Source: Streptomyces sp. Act143 (GTDB taxonomy: Bacteria > Actinomycetota > Actinomycetes > Streptomycetales > Streptomycetaceae). From it: a stretch of DNA of 64,000 nucleotides. Location of the stretch: assembly GCF_003143935.1 (NCBI RefSeq), contig NZ_QFRX01000001.1:1746071-1810070 (forward strand), written 5' to 3'. The translations under genes were made by a program, and so were the position numbers. Below the pieces are notes generated by a model. That model worked only from the letters and a program-made list of their open reading frames with translations, was not told where the DNA came from and ran no database searches. Shown here one piece after another: positions 17,848 through 27,050 of the stretch; the first letter of the stretch is position 1, and each line of letters opens with the position of its first letter.

Positions 17848-19359
17848 GTGCACCGCAGACTCATCGCGCCGGGCGCACTCGCCGCCGCGTCCGTCCTGCT
17901 GGCGATCCCGGCATCGGCCGCGAGCTGGTCCCCTGGCGCCCCGGGCATCGGCGACCCCTACTACCCGGCCTACGGCAATGGCGGATACGACGTCTCCCAC
18001 TACGACCTGCGGCTGAAGTACCAGCCGGCGACGGACGAACTGGAGGGCACGGCAACCCTCCTGGCCCGCACCACGCAGGACCTGTCCCGGTTCGACCTGG
18101 ACTTCCTGCTCGACGTCTCCGAGGTGCGGGTCAACGGTGCGAAGGCGTCGTTCACCACCTCCGGCGAGCACGAACTGGAGATCACACCGAAGTCGCCGCT
18201 GCCCAAGGGGACTTCGGTGACCATCGTGGTGCGCTACCGCGGCGTGCCGTCGTCGAAGCAGGCGTACGGCTTCACCAGTTGGCACCGCACGCCGGACGGC
18301 GGGGTCGGCGCGAACGAGCCCGAGGCGGCCTGGTGGTGGTTCCCGAGCAACGACCACCCGCTGGACAAGGCGACCTACGACGTGTCCGTCCTCGTCCCGG
18401 ACGGCACCCAGGCCATCTCCAACGGCACGCTCCAGTCCACGAGTTCACGCCTGGGCTGGACCCGTTACAACTGGCGCTCCGACAAGCCGCAGGCCACCTA
18501 CCTCGCGACACTGGCCGTGGGCAGGTTCGACCTCACGACGGGTACGACGGAGAGCGGCATTCCCGTCATCAACGCCTACAGCAAGGACCTCGGCGCCAAC
18601 GACGGGGCCGCGCGGGCCAGCATCGAGCGGACCGGGGAGGTCGCCGACTGGCTGAGCGGGTACTTCGGGCCGTATCCCTACAACGCGCTCGGCGGGTACG
18701 TGCCGAACACCACGACCGGGTACGCGCTGGAGACGCAGACCCGGCCGTTCTACAGCCCGCGGCAGTTCGCGAACGGGTCCAATGTGTCGGTGGTCGTGCA
18801 CGAGCTCGCCCACCAGTGGTACGGCGACCTGGTGTCGGTCGCCGGGTGGAAGGACATCTGGATCAACGAGGGCTTCGCCCGGTACGCGCAGTGGCTGTGG
18901 TCCGAGCACGAGGACGAGGGCACCGCGCAGGAGCTCGCGGACTACGTGTACGCCTCGCACCCGGCCGACGACCCGTTCTGGACCGTGAAGCCGGGTGACC
19001 CGGGGCCGGAGAACCAGTTCGACATCGCCGTCTACGACCGTGGCGCGCTGGCGCTCCAGGCGCTGCGCAACGAGATCGGGGACGACGCGTTCTTCGCCGT
19101 CCTGAAGGGCTGGCCGCAGAAGTACGCGTACGGCAACGCGTCGGTGGCGGACTTCCGGAAGTACGCCGAGGAGGTGTCCGGGCAGTCGCTGTCGGCGCTC
19201 TTCGACACGTGGCTGTTCCTGCCGTCGAAGCCGTCCGCTCCGGCGGCGCGGAGCGCGTCCGTCGCGGGCACCTCGGGCCCGGCGGCGGCTGTGCAGCCGA
19301 AGTCGTGGAAGAAGATCGCGGCGACGAACCACGTGCACGAGCGGGAACACCGGCGCTGA
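17848..19359 (+). CDS. secreted M1-family zinc metallopeptidase
   Basis: A 503-residue exported aminopeptidase-type enzyme. GTG at 17848 (GGAGC upstream) starts a classical signal peptide, basic MHRRL then ALAAASVLLAIPASA; the open frame from 17785 would bury it. The zinc site is HELAH with H318, E319, H322 and the distant E341 in WINEGFARY (18 residues later), as in family M1. The exopeptidase GAMEN motif is replaced by GYALETQTRP around residue 291. The N-terminal beta domain (residues ~45-235) is the usual saddle. The protein stops soon after the catalytic domain, with a Lys/His-rich tail, so it lacks the large C-terminal helical domain of typical 850-residue M1 enzymes. Confidence 0.9.
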   Translation: MHRRLIAPGALAAASVLLAIPASAASWSPGAPGIGDPYYPAYGNGGYDVSHYDLRLKYQPATDELEGTATLLARTTQDLSRFDLDFLLDVSEVRVNGAKASFTTSGEHELEITPKSPLPKGTSVTIVVRYRGVPSSKQAYGFTSWHRTPDGGVGANEPEAAWWWFPSNDHPLDKATYDVSVLVPDGTQAISNGTLQSTSSRLGWTRYNWRSDKPQATYLATLAVGRFDLTTGTTESGIPVINAYSKDLGANDGAARASIERTGEVADWLSGYFGPYPYNALGGYVPNTTTGYALETQTRPFYSPRQFANGSNVSVVVHELAHQWYGDLVSVAGWKDIWINEGFARYAQWLWSEHEDEGTAQELADYVYASHPADDPFWTVKPGDPGPENQFDIAVYDRGALALQALRNEIGDDAFFAVLKGWPQKYAYGNASVADFRKYAEEVSGQSLSALFDTWLFLPSKPSAPAARSASVAGTSGPAAAVQPKSWKKIAATNHVHEREHRR

Positions 19360-19492
19360 GGGGGTACTCGGCAGGTGGTGCGGGGCGCCTCGCCCGACGT
19401 GGGCTGCCGCGCTCCGCGCCCTCCCGCGGTCTGCGGCGGGCCCACGCGCCGGACGCGTGGACCGGCCGGAGCCGCCTGACGAGGGAGTCGGA

Positions 19493-20476
19493 GTGCGGGA
19501 CGTCGCGATCATCGAGGCACCGTCCGTACTGGGGCTGCGGCCGACCGGCGTCGAGGAGCTGCCCCGGGCGCTGCTCGACGCGGGGCTGGGCGACGGCCTC
19601 GGCGCGGTGCGGGCGGCCAGGGTGGAAACCGGCCCTTACGACCCGGAGCGGGGCCCGCAGACCGGGATGCTCAACGCGGCCGGGATCGCCGAGCACTCCG
19701 TGCGGCTGGCCGACGCGGTGGGCGGGGTTCTGGACGACGGGCGGTTCCCGGTGGTGCTGGGCGGCGACTGCAGCATTCTGCTCGGCAATCTGCTGGCGCT
19801 GCGTCGCCGGGGCAGACACGGGCTGCTGTTCCTCGACGGCCACACCGACTTCTACCAGCCGGAGGCCGAGCCGGTCGGCGAGGTCGCCTCGATGGAGCTG
19901 GCCCTGGCCACCGGGCGGGGGCCCGCCGTTCTCGCCGATCTGGAGGGGCTCGGGCCGCTGGTCCGGGACGGGGACGTGGTCGCCCTCGGCTTCCGGGACC
20001 AGGCGGAGGCGGCGGTGTTCGGGATGCAGCCGCTGCCGCGGGAGCTGCACGCGCTGGACCTGGGGAGGGTACGGGAGCTGGGGGCGGGCGAGGCGGCCCG
20101 GCGTGCGGTGGAACTGCTGACCGACGGGGGCGACGAAGCCGGGGGCGGGGGCGGGGGTGGCTCTGGGGCCGGGGGTGAGGGCGCGGGTGGCTCTGCGGTC
20201 GAGGGCCGGGGCGCGGGTGGCTTTGGGGACGGGGGTGGGTACTGGGTGCATCTCGACGTCGACGTGCTGGACGACGCGGTCATGCCCGCCGTGGACTACC
20301 GGCTGGACGGCGGGCTGAGCTGGGAGGAACTGGAGACTGTCCTGCGTACGGCCCTGTCCGGCACGGGCGCGCTGGGTCTCGACATCACGGTCTTCAACCC
20401 GCGCCTCGATCCGGGCGGGAGCATCGCGGCACAACTCACGGAGCGCCTGCTCCGGGCGATCGCCGCTGAGGGCTGA
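19493..20476 (+). CDS. arginase/agmatinase/formiminoglutamase-family ureohydrolase with Gly-rich insert
   Basis: A 327-residue arginase-fold protein, presumably a Mn-dependent amidinohydrolase in the cytoplasm. Metal-ligand motifs are GGDCSILLG, DGHTDFY, HLDVDVLDD and the final GLDITVFNP; the family DAHxD is DGHTD here and the SxDxDxxDP block reads HLDVDVLDDAV, without the usual proline. Between the second and third metal motifs, residues about 214-248 are an almost pure Gly/Ala/Ser low-complexity stretch encoded by imperfect G-rich repeats (20133-20240). GTG at 19493 is preceded by GAGGGAG (19481-19487). The substrate (arginine, agmatine, guanidinobutyrate or other) is not resolved. Confidence 0.82.
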   Translation: MRDVAIIEAPSVLGLRPTGVEELPRALLDAGLGDGLGAVRAARVETGPYDPERGPQTGMLNAAGIAEHSVRLADAVGGVLDDGRFPVVLGGDCSILLGNLLALRRRGRHGLLFLDGHTDFYQPEAEPVGEVASMELALATGRGPAVLADLEGLGPLVRDGDVVALGFRDQAEAAVFGMQPLPRELHALDLGRVRELGAGEAARRAVELLTDGGDEAGGGGGGGSGAGGEGAGGSAVEGRGAGGFGDGGGYWVHLDVDVLDDAVMPAVDYRLDGGLSWEELETVLRTALSGTGALGLDITVFNPRLDPGGSIAAQLTERLLRAIAAEG

Positions 20477-20482
20477 CCCCGT

Positions 20483-20971
20483 TCACAAGGCGTCCGCCGC
20501 CCGCGGTGACGCCTCGGGGCCCACCGGCTCCCCCAGGACGCGGCTCGCCAGCTCCGCCGCCAACTCGGGCATATCTGCGCGGAGTTCGGCTTCCGCCGCG
20601 GCCCGGTCGGACTCGATCCGGGTGGCCGCCCGTGCCAGGAGTTCGTCCCGTTCCCGGATGCCGTCCGCGCGGGCCGCGGCGATGAGGGCGGCGCCCTCCG
20701 CCTCGGCCTGGTGCCGGGTGCGGGCCGCATCGTGGCGGGCCTCGGCGAGTTCGGCCTCCGTCTCGGCTCGTACCTCCTCCGCCTCCGCACGGAGCTCCTC
20801 GGCCTTCTCGGTGACCCCGTCCGTGGCCTGCCGGCGCTCCTCCAGAACACGGTTGATCCGGCGCAGCAGCGGGACCAGCGACAAGAAGCAGACGGCGAAC
20901 AGCACCACCCCGACCGCCAGATCCTGGACCTGGGGGTTCAGCGGGCCGATCTCCACCGGAATGAGGTCCAT
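20483..20971 (-). CDS. orphan F0-ATPase subunit b-like coiled-coil protein
   Basis: A 162-residue protein with one N-terminal membrane helix (LAVGVVLFAVCFLSLVPLL), then a long charged coiled coil rich in Ala/Glu/Arg (EKAEELRAEAEEVRAETEAELAEARHD) and a C-terminal helix LAAELASRVLGEPV close to the delta-binding end of AtpF. This is the architecture of ATP synthase subunit b, but there is no atp operon here. It may be a diverged paralogue doing a different membrane-tethering job. The ATG at 20971 follows AGGGAG. It lies 13 nt downstream of the macro-domain gene on the same strand, so the two are probably co-transcribed. Confidence 0.8.
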   Translation of the reverse strand: MDLIPVEIGPLNPQVQDLAVGVVLFAVCFLSLVPLLRRINRVLEERRQATDGVTEKAEELRAEAEEVRAETEAELAEARHDAARTRHQAEAEGAALIAAARADGIRERDELLARAATRIESDRAAAEAELRADMPELAAELASRVLGEPVGPEASPRAADAL

Positions 20972-20984
20972 ACCGCTCCCTGGG

Positions 20985-21464
20985 TCAGTCGCCGTGGTCG
21001 TAGACCGTGACGGCGATCCCCCGTCGTACGAGCCGCTCGGCGATCAGCGGTTCGACGCGGGACCACTTGCCCCCGGCCAACCCGCACCCTATCCGGGGCA
21101 TGTGCACCGAGGCCCCGAGCTCCACGGCCTTGTCGGCAAGCCGCCCGAGCGCCGTGTCGATCGCCTCGTACCGGACGGGGAGACCCTTGCTGCCCGTGCG
21201 GATGCCGCGCTGTCCGACCAGGTTGGCCACCCAGACATACGGCTCGACCTGGATGAACTGGGCCGCGCCCAGCCCGAAGTCGTTCGCGGCCCGGCCCCGG
21301 TGCCAGGCGCGGTACGCCGCCTCCGGCTCCGGCCAGCGGCGCGACAGCGCGAGCACGAAGCCCTTCCCCCATCCCCCGATGTCGTTGCAGACATGGGCGA
21401 TCACCTTGACGCCCTTCACCGATGGCACGGTGGCGTCACCCCGGACATAAGTGATCTCCGACAT
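20985..21464 (-). CDS. macro-domain (ADP-ribose-binding/hydrolase) protein
   Basis: A single macro domain of 159 residues. The N-terminal YVRGDATVP strand, the ligand loop AHVCNDIGGWGKGFVLALS and the later PRIGCGLAGGKW loop match the Poa1/TARG1-like branch, in which members remove phosphate from ADP-ribose-1''-phosphate or ADP-ribose from glutamate or DNA bases. No ADP-ribosyltransferase or sirtuin gene is adjacent, so the natural substrate is unknown. The ATG at 21464 is the only good start. It appears to be first in a two-gene unit with the AtpF-like gene (13-nt gap), an association worth noting because the two proteins have no known functional link. Confidence 0.87.
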   Translation of the reverse strand: MSEITYVRGDATVPSVKGVKVIAHVCNDIGGWGKGFVLALSRRWPEPEAAYRAWHRGRAANDFGLGAAQFIQVEPYVWVANLVGQRGIRTGSKGLPVRYEAIDTALGRLADKAVELGASVHMPRIGCGLAGGKWSRVEPLIAERLVRRGIAVTVYDHGD

Positions 21465-21504
21465 GACGCCACCGTAGGCGCTGCCACTGACAGTGGCCCG
21501 GGAA

Positions 21505-22962
21505 TCAGTCGGTGAGGTCGGCGAGCTCCCGGTCGGCCGTCCTCGCCACCCGGCTGCGGACCGCGTACCAGCCGACGACCAGCATCGCGGCGATCACCGG
21601 GATCAGCAGCAGGGTCTTGCGGCCGACCTCGGCGTCGTTCCCCATCATGCCGAGGCAGGCCAGCAGGAAGACGATCGTGGCGATCTCCGTGACCGGGCTG
21701 AACGGCAGGCGGAAGGCGGGGCGGGTGACCAGGCCGGACCGTGCGCGGCGGACGAAGACCAGGTGGCAGACCATGATGATCACCCAGGTGCTGATGATGC
21801 CGAGGGAGGCGACGTTCAGCACGATCTCGAAGGCCTGGCTCGGCATGAGGTAGTTCAGGCCGACGCCGAGCACGCACACCGCGCAGGTCAGCAGGATGCC
21901 GCCGTAGGGGACCTGGCTGCGGTTCATGCGGGCCGTGAATTTCGGGGCCGAGCCCGCCGTCGCCATCGAGCGCAGGATGCGGCCCGTGGAGTACAGACCG
22001 GAGTTCAGCGACGACATCGCGGCCGTCAGGACGACCAGGTTCATCACATCGCCGGCGCCCTCGACACCGATCTTCGACAGGACCGTGACGAAGGGGCTCT
22101 CGTCGGCCGAGTAGACCGATCCGGGCAGGAGGAGCGCGAGGAGGACGACGGAGCCGACGTAGAACAGGGCCACCCGCCACATGATCGAGTTCACCGCGCG
22201 CGGGACGACCTTCTCCGGCTCGGCGGTCTCGCCCGCGGCGACACCGACCAGCTCCAGGGCGGCGTACGCGAAGATCACGCCCTGCATGACGAGGACGACG
22301 GGCATCAGGCCGTGCGGGAACACACCGCCGTTGTCGGTGATGACGCCCGGGCCAGGGGTCGTGCCGCCTACCTCGTGCTGGGTGGCGAGCAAGAAGATGC
22401 CGACGAGCATGAAGCCGACCAGGGTGGCGACCTTGATGATCGCGAACCAGAACTCCATCTCGCCGAAGATCTTCACCGAGATCAGGTTCACGGCGAGGAC
22501 GACCGCCAGGGCGATGAGCGCCAGCGTCCACTGGGGGATGTCGGTGAACAGGCTCCAGTAGTGCGTGTAGAGGGCGATCGCGGTGATGTCGGCGATGCCG
22601 GTCGTCGACCAGTTCAGGAAGTACATCCAGCCGGCGACGTACGCGCCCTTCTCGCCGAGGAACTCGCGCGCGTACGACACGAAGGAACCGGAGGACGGGC
22701 GGTAGAGGACGAGTTCGCCGAGGGCGCGGACCACGAAGAAGGCGAAGATTCCGCAGACCAGGTAGGCGATCGCGAGCGCCGGGCCGGCGTTGTGGAGGCG
22801 TCCTCCGGCGCCGAGGAAGAGGCCGGTGCCGATCGCGCCGCCGATGGCGATCATGTTGACGTGGCGGGCCTTGAGGTCCTTGCTGTAGCCGGCGTCGCCC
22901 GCGTCGGCGGGCGTCCGGGCCACCTCAGTGGCTGTTGCCGTGTCCACGGCGTCCTTGCTCAC
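21505..22962 (-). CDS. amino acid permease, APC family (L-asparagine permease-like)
   Basis: A twelve-helix amino acid/H+ symporter of about 485 residues. The opening ARHVNMIAIGGAIGTGLFLGAG is the APC substrate-binding TM1, and SGSFVSYAREFLGEKGAYVAGWMYF matches the AAT subgroup that includes AnsP, GabP and CycA; the resemblance is closest to asparagine permeases. No asparaginase gene adjoins, so the substrate assignment is tentative. I prefer the GTG at 22962 (GTGAGCAAGGAC), about 11 nt after a GAGAG; the GTG at 22974 would have its site abutting the start. It is divergent from the MerR gene across 251 bp and convergent with nothing; the macro-domain gene lies downstream on the same strand. 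Confidence 0.88.
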   Translation of the reverse strand: MSKDAVDTATATEVARTPADAGDAGYSKDLKARHVNMIAIGGAIGTGLFLGAGGRLHNAGPALAIAYLVCGIFAFFVVRALGELVLYRPSSGSFVSYAREFLGEKGAYVAGWMYFLNWSTTGIADITAIALYTHYWSLFTDIPQWTLALIALAVVLAVNLISVKIFGEMEFWFAIIKVATLVGFMLVGIFLLATQHEVGGTTPGPGVITDNGGVFPHGLMPVVLVMQGVIFAYAALELVGVAAGETAEPEKVVPRAVNSIMWRVALFYVGSVVLLALLLPGSVYSADESPFVTVLSKIGVEGAGDVMNLVVLTAAMSSLNSGLYSTGRILRSMATAGSAPKFTARMNRSQVPYGGILLTCAVCVLGVGLNYLMPSQAFEIVLNVASLGIISTWVIIMVCHLVFVRRARSGLVTRPAFRLPFSPVTEIATIVFLLACLGMMGNDAEVGRKTLLLIPVIAAMLVVGWYAVRSRVARTADRELADLTD

Positions 22963-23176
22963 AGGTGGTACCACTCTCTGGTGCGGGGGCGCCCGGGCGG
23001 GTCACGCGCGGGTGTCCTGACGTACGTATGGCCTGAGCCCCCCGGTCGAGGCACAGACCAAGGGGCCACCTTCCCCCGAACCTGGCAGGTCACGCGGTGG
23101 CGGACCTCACACAGCGGGAGATGTCACACGGTCGGCGCAGCCGCCGCGGCGGTGATCGCCGCAGAGGGCTCACGAG

Positions 23177-23206
23177 GTTTCACAGCACTGGTGAGACAGC
23201 GATACT
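23177..23206 (+). promoter_or_regulatory. promoter TTTCAC-17-GATACT with MerR-type dyad in the spacer
   Basis: TTTCAC (23178-23183) and GATACT (23201-23206) are 17 nt apart. The -10 ends 7 nt before the ATG at 23214, so transcription should begin at or next to the start codon (leaderless mRNA). A dyad GTTTCAC (23177-23183) - 7 nt - GTGAGAC (23191-23197), with one mismatch, lies over the -35 and spacer. That is exactly where MerR-family activators bind, so autoregulation is likely. Confidence 0.7.
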
Positions 23207-23213
23207 GCTGCAC

Positions 23214-23927
23214 ATGACGACCGACACCGGGAAGCCGACCTTCACCGTCGACGAGCTGGCCGCCCAGGCGGGCGTCACCGTGCGCACGGTCCGCTTCTAC
23301 AGCACCAAGGGACTCCTGCCTCCGCCGGTGATCGGTCCGCGCCGGGTGGGCCATTACGGCAGCGAACACCTGGCGCGGCTGGAGCTCATCGAGGAGCTCC
23401 AGCACCAGGGGATGACACTGGCGGCGATCGAACGCCATCTGCGGCAGCTGCCGGCGGACCTGAGCCCGCACGACCTCGCGATCCACCGTGCGGTGGTCGC
23501 CTCCTGGGCACCGGACACCGTGGAGACGGCCGGCCGGGCGGAGCTGGAGCGGCGGTCGGGACGGTCGCTGGGCGACGCGGACGTCGAGCGGCTCGCCGCG
23601 ATGGGCGTCGTCCAGCCCGCGGGCGACGGCTTCCGTTTCGACTCGGGGCTGCTGCGGCTCGGCGTCCGGCTGCTCGACGTACCGCTGTCCCAGGAGTCGA
23701 TCATGGCGGCACGCACCGTACTCGTGGAGCACGCGCGCGGGGCGGCGCACGAGCTGGCGGAGCTGTTCCGCGGTGAGGTGTCCGAGCGGGACACCCAGGA
23801 CGTGAAGTCGCTGTCGGCCCATATGCACCCGATCGTGGTGCAGGCCCTGCTGACCACGTTCCAGCGGTCGCTGCGGGAGGAGCTGAGCGGGTGGGTCGAG
23901 GGGTCAGAGGTAGGCGGAACCCCCTGA
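23214..23927 (+). CDS. MerR-family transcriptional regulator
   Basis: A 237-residue regulator with an N-terminal MerR winged helix (FTVDELAAQAGVTVRTVRFYSTKGLLPPP, then the wing RRVGHYGSEHLARLELI and the hinge LQHQGMTLAAIERHL). The C-terminal ~150 residues are a helical effector domain without cysteine clusters, so a metal ligand is unlikely and an organic ligand more so. ATG at 23214 sits directly behind a promoter with an overlapping dyad. Its 3' end overlaps the convergent SDR gene by 24 bp, which may make their expression mutually exclusive or simply reflect compact packing. Divergent ansP-like and convergent SDR are candidate targets. Confidence 0.88.
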   Translation: MTTDTGKPTFTVDELAAQAGVTVRTVRFYSTKGLLPPPVIGPRRVGHYGSEHLARLELIEELQHQGMTLAAIERHLRQLPADLSPHDLAIHRAVVASWAPDTVETAGRAELERRSGRSLGDADVERLAAMGVVQPAGDGFRFDSGLLRLGVRLLDVPLSQESIMAARTVLVEHARGAAHELAELFRGEVSERDTQDVKSLSAHMHPIVVQALLTTFQRSLREELSGWVEGSEVGGTP

Positions 23928-24629
23928 CACGTTGAGTGTCTGCCCGGTCAGGAAGCCACTGCCCTCGTCGACGACGTACAGCAGCGTCGAGACCAGGTCG
24001 GCCGGCTCCTGGGTGCGGGGGACGGCCTGCCGGTCGCGGACCGTCTCGAAGCCGCCGTCCGCGCCGACGGTCCGCTCCGCGGTGGCGGTGCGGACCATGG
24101 TGGGCGCGATGGCGTTGACGGTGATCCGGTACGGGGCGAGCGCGGCGGCCAGGGCGCGGGTGAAGCCGATCAGGCCCATCTTCGAGGCGACGTACGGGAC
24201 CATCGTGGGCGGTGCGGTGAAGACCGCCGCGGAGGCGATGTTGACGATGCGGCCCCAGCCGGCCGCCTTCAGATAGGGCAGGGCGGCCCGCGTGACGAGA
24301 TACGGGGCCTCCAGGTTGACGCGCATGACCCTGCGCCAGTCCTCGGGTGTCGTCTCCTCGAAGGGTTTGGACGGATACACCCCCGCATTGTTGACGACGA
24401 CATGCAGGGTGCCGAACTGGTCTACGACCCGCGCCAGTTGGGCTTCCACCGCCTCCTCGTCAGTGACGTCGCCGACCAGTTCCAGGTAGTCGAGGACCTT
24501 GCCGGCGGTCTGCGGCTGCGGTACGAGGTCGAGCCCGGCGACCCGGTAGCCGCGCGCGGCGAGCGCCATGGCGAACTCCTGCCCGAGGCCCTGTGCCGCT
24601 CCGGTCACCAGGGCGGTACGCGTCTCCAT
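23904..24629 (-). CDS. short-chain dehydrogenase/reductase (SDR)
   Basis: A 241-residue classical SDR, NAD(P)-dependent. Seen: TGAAQGLGQE cofactor loop, NNAGVYP, Ser133 in VNIASAAV and the catalytic Tyr146-x3-Lys150 in VPYVASK. The aspartate at the end of beta-2 (AGLDLV) favours NAD+ over NADP+. The C-terminus ends TLNVSGGSAYL, as in 3-oxoacyl-ACP-reductase-like SDRs. The substrate is not known. The ATG at 24629 is chosen by family alignment, although no strong ribosome-binding site precedes it; the frame stays open to 24980 but that extension is low-complexity. Its stop codon lies inside the convergent merR-like gene. Confidence 0.9.
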   Translation of the reverse strand: METRTALVTGAAQGLGQEFAMALAARGYRVAGLDLVPQPQTAGKVLDYLELVGDVTDEEAVEAQLARVVDQFGTLHVVVNNAGVYPSKPFEETTPEDWRRVMRVNLEAPYLVTRAALPYLKAAGWGRIVNIASAAVFTAPPTMVPYVASKMGLIGFTRALAAALAPYRITVNAIAPTMVRTATAERTVGADGGFETVRDRQAVPRTQEPADLVSTLLYVVDEGSGFLTGQTLNVSGGSAYL

Positions 24630-25185
<556 letters not shown>

Positions 25186-26814
25186 TCATTCGCGCAGGGG
25201 CACGTCGACCAGGAGCGGGCCGCTCAACGCCGCGGCCCCGGCGACCAGTTCCCGCAGCTGCCCGGCGCTCTCGGCGCGCACGGCGGGCACCCCGAAGAAG
25301 TCCGCCGCGCGGGTGAAGTCCAGGGCGCCGAGCTCGGTGCCCGGGCAGATTCCCTTGCCGCCCATCGCCGCGTAGGTGTCCTGGACGGTGCGGTAGGCGC
25401 CGTTGCCCATCACCACGAACAGGACCGGTGCCTGCTGCCGTGCGGCGCTCCACAGGCCCTGGATCCCGAACAGCGCGCTGCCGTCGCCGAGGACGGCGAC
25501 GACCGGTCGTCCGGGCTCGGCGAGCGCGCGGCCCACGGCGGCGCCGATGCCCCAGCCCAGTCCGCCGCCGACGGTGTGGGTGTAACTGCCGGGCCGGTCG
25601 AGTCGTACCAGGCGCCGCAGCAACAGGCCCACGGTGATGGCCTCTTCCACGACCGCGGCGCCGGGCGGCAGTCCGTGGGCGACGGCGTGGGCGGCGGCCC
25701 AGGGCGCCAGGGGGGCCGGTGAGTAGGCGGCGCGGGCGGCGGATTCGGCGCGGTCGCGCTCGGCGCCGTGCCGTTCGCCGGCGTGCAGGGCGCGGGCTTT
25801 GGCGGTGTGGTCGGGTACGCGCTCTCGGAGCAGGTCGGCGAGGCGGTGCAGGGACGGGCCGAGGGAGCCGACCAGGCCGGCGTCGGCGGCGAAGTTGCGG
25901 CCGATCTCGTCCGGGTCGGAGTCGAGCTGGATCACGGTGAGGCCGGGCGGCAGCGCGGGGCCGGGGCTGTACTGGTGGGGGGTGAAGGCGTGGGCTCCCG
26001 CGATCAGCACGACGTCGTGCGGGGCGAGGGCGGCGCGGATGGCGTCGTGGCGGGGCGGCAGCATCCCGGCGTACAGGGGGTGGGTGGTCGGGAAGTCGAG
26101 GCAGTCCGCCATGGGCTGGTGGTGCACGGTCGCCCCGCACGCCTCCGCCACCCGGACCAGCGCCCCGACGGCATCCTCCCGGCCGACGCCGTCCCCGGCG
26201 ACGATCGCGGGCCGGGCGCCGTCGCCCAGCAGGACGGCGGCGCGTTCGATGCCGGGTGCCGGGCCGCGCGGCGGGGCGGGGGTACGGGCGGGGACCTCGA
26301 CCTCCGTGTCCTCGGCGAACACGTCCACGGGGAGGGAGAGGAACACCGGCCCCGCGGGGGGCCGTACGGCGAGGGCGAAGGCGCGGCGCAGGGCCAGCGG
26401 GAGGTCGCGGGTGTGCTGGACGTCGTACGCCGCCTTCACCGCCGGTGCCGCGATGCCGACGAGGTCGCCGGAGAGCATCGGGTCCTGCTGGAGGTGGCGG
26501 CGGTCCTGCTGGCCCGCGATGGCGACGAGCGGGGTGCGGGAGCGGCGGGCGTTGAGCAGGCCGATGAGGCCGTTGGCGAGTCCGGCGGCGGCGTGCAGGC
26601 TGACGAAGGCGGGGCGTCCGGTGGCGCGCGCGTATCCGTCGGCCATGGCGACGACGGCGCACTCGTGCACGCCGGGGACGTACTCGGGGGCGTCCTCGGT
26701 CTCCGACAGGGCGGCCAGGAAGGGGAGTTCGGTGGTGCCCGGGTTGCCGAAGACCCGGTCCACGCCTTCGTCGCGGAGGATGTCCAGGAAGGCGAGGGCG
26801 GGGCGGGTGGCCAT
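25186..26814 (-). CDS. ThDP-dependent decarboxylase, benzoylformate decarboxylase-like
   Basis: A 542-residue thiamine-diphosphate enzyme with N-terminal PYR, middle and C-terminal PP domains. The sequence tracks benzoylformate decarboxylase rather than acetolactate synthase: FGNPGTTELPFL near residue 23, the cofactor-activating Glu51 in VHECAVVAMADGYA, His74 in VSLHAAAGLANG, and an HQYSPG segment matching the HQYDPG loop that carries the second active-site histidine. The ThDP motif is the GDGSALFGIQGLWSAARQQ block. The usual Ser of GNPGSNELPF is Thr here. It would decarboxylate an aromatic or branched 2-oxoacid to an aldehyde. ATG at 26814 follows GAGGAG. Downstream on the same strand, after a decayed stretch, is an SDR that could handle an aldehyde or ketone. 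Confidence 0.86.
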   Translation of the reverse strand: MATRPALAFLDILRDEGVDRVFGNPGTTELPFLAALSETEDAPEYVPGVHECAVVAMADGYARATGRPAFVSLHAAAGLANGLIGLLNARRSRTPLVAIAGQQDRRHLQQDPMLSGDLVGIAAPAVKAAYDVQHTRDLPLALRRAFALAVRPPAGPVFLSLPVDVFAEDTEVEVPARTPAPPRGPAPGIERAAVLLGDGARPAIVAGDGVGREDAVGALVRVAEACGATVHHQPMADCLDFPTTHPLYAGMLPPRHDAIRAALAPHDVVLIAGAHAFTPHQYSPGPALPPGLTVIQLDSDPDEIGRNFAADAGLVGSLGPSLHRLADLLRERVPDHTAKARALHAGERHGAERDRAESAARAAYSPAPLAPWAAAHAVAHGLPPGAAVVEEAITVGLLLRRLVRLDRPGSYTHTVGGGLGWGIGAAVGRALAEPGRPVVAVLGDGSALFGIQGLWSAARQQAPVLFVVMGNGAYRTVQDTYAAMGGKGICPGTELGALDFTRAADFFGVPAVRAESAGQLRELVAGAAALSGPLLVDVPLRE

Positions 26815-27050
26815 GGGGGCTCCTCGGTGGGGACGGGGACCTGGGTCTCAGATCAGCGTCTTCGCCGGGGGCCGCAAGGGCAAGGAGGGCGCGTCGCTCC
26901 GCGACACGGACGCCCCGGACACCGCACGGGCACGCAGGGAGTAGCGCTCAGCGACGCGGGCGCCGGAGGGGCGGAACAGGCCGGGCCCTTCCGGCATGCG
27001 GGGAGGGCGGGGCCCGGTGGATGGACGATCCCCCGGGCCCCGCCCGCACC

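Noticed and set aside
20483..20971. Genuine ATP synthase operon member
   Set aside because: No other atp gene is near, and the protein lies in a two-gene unit with a macro-domain gene.
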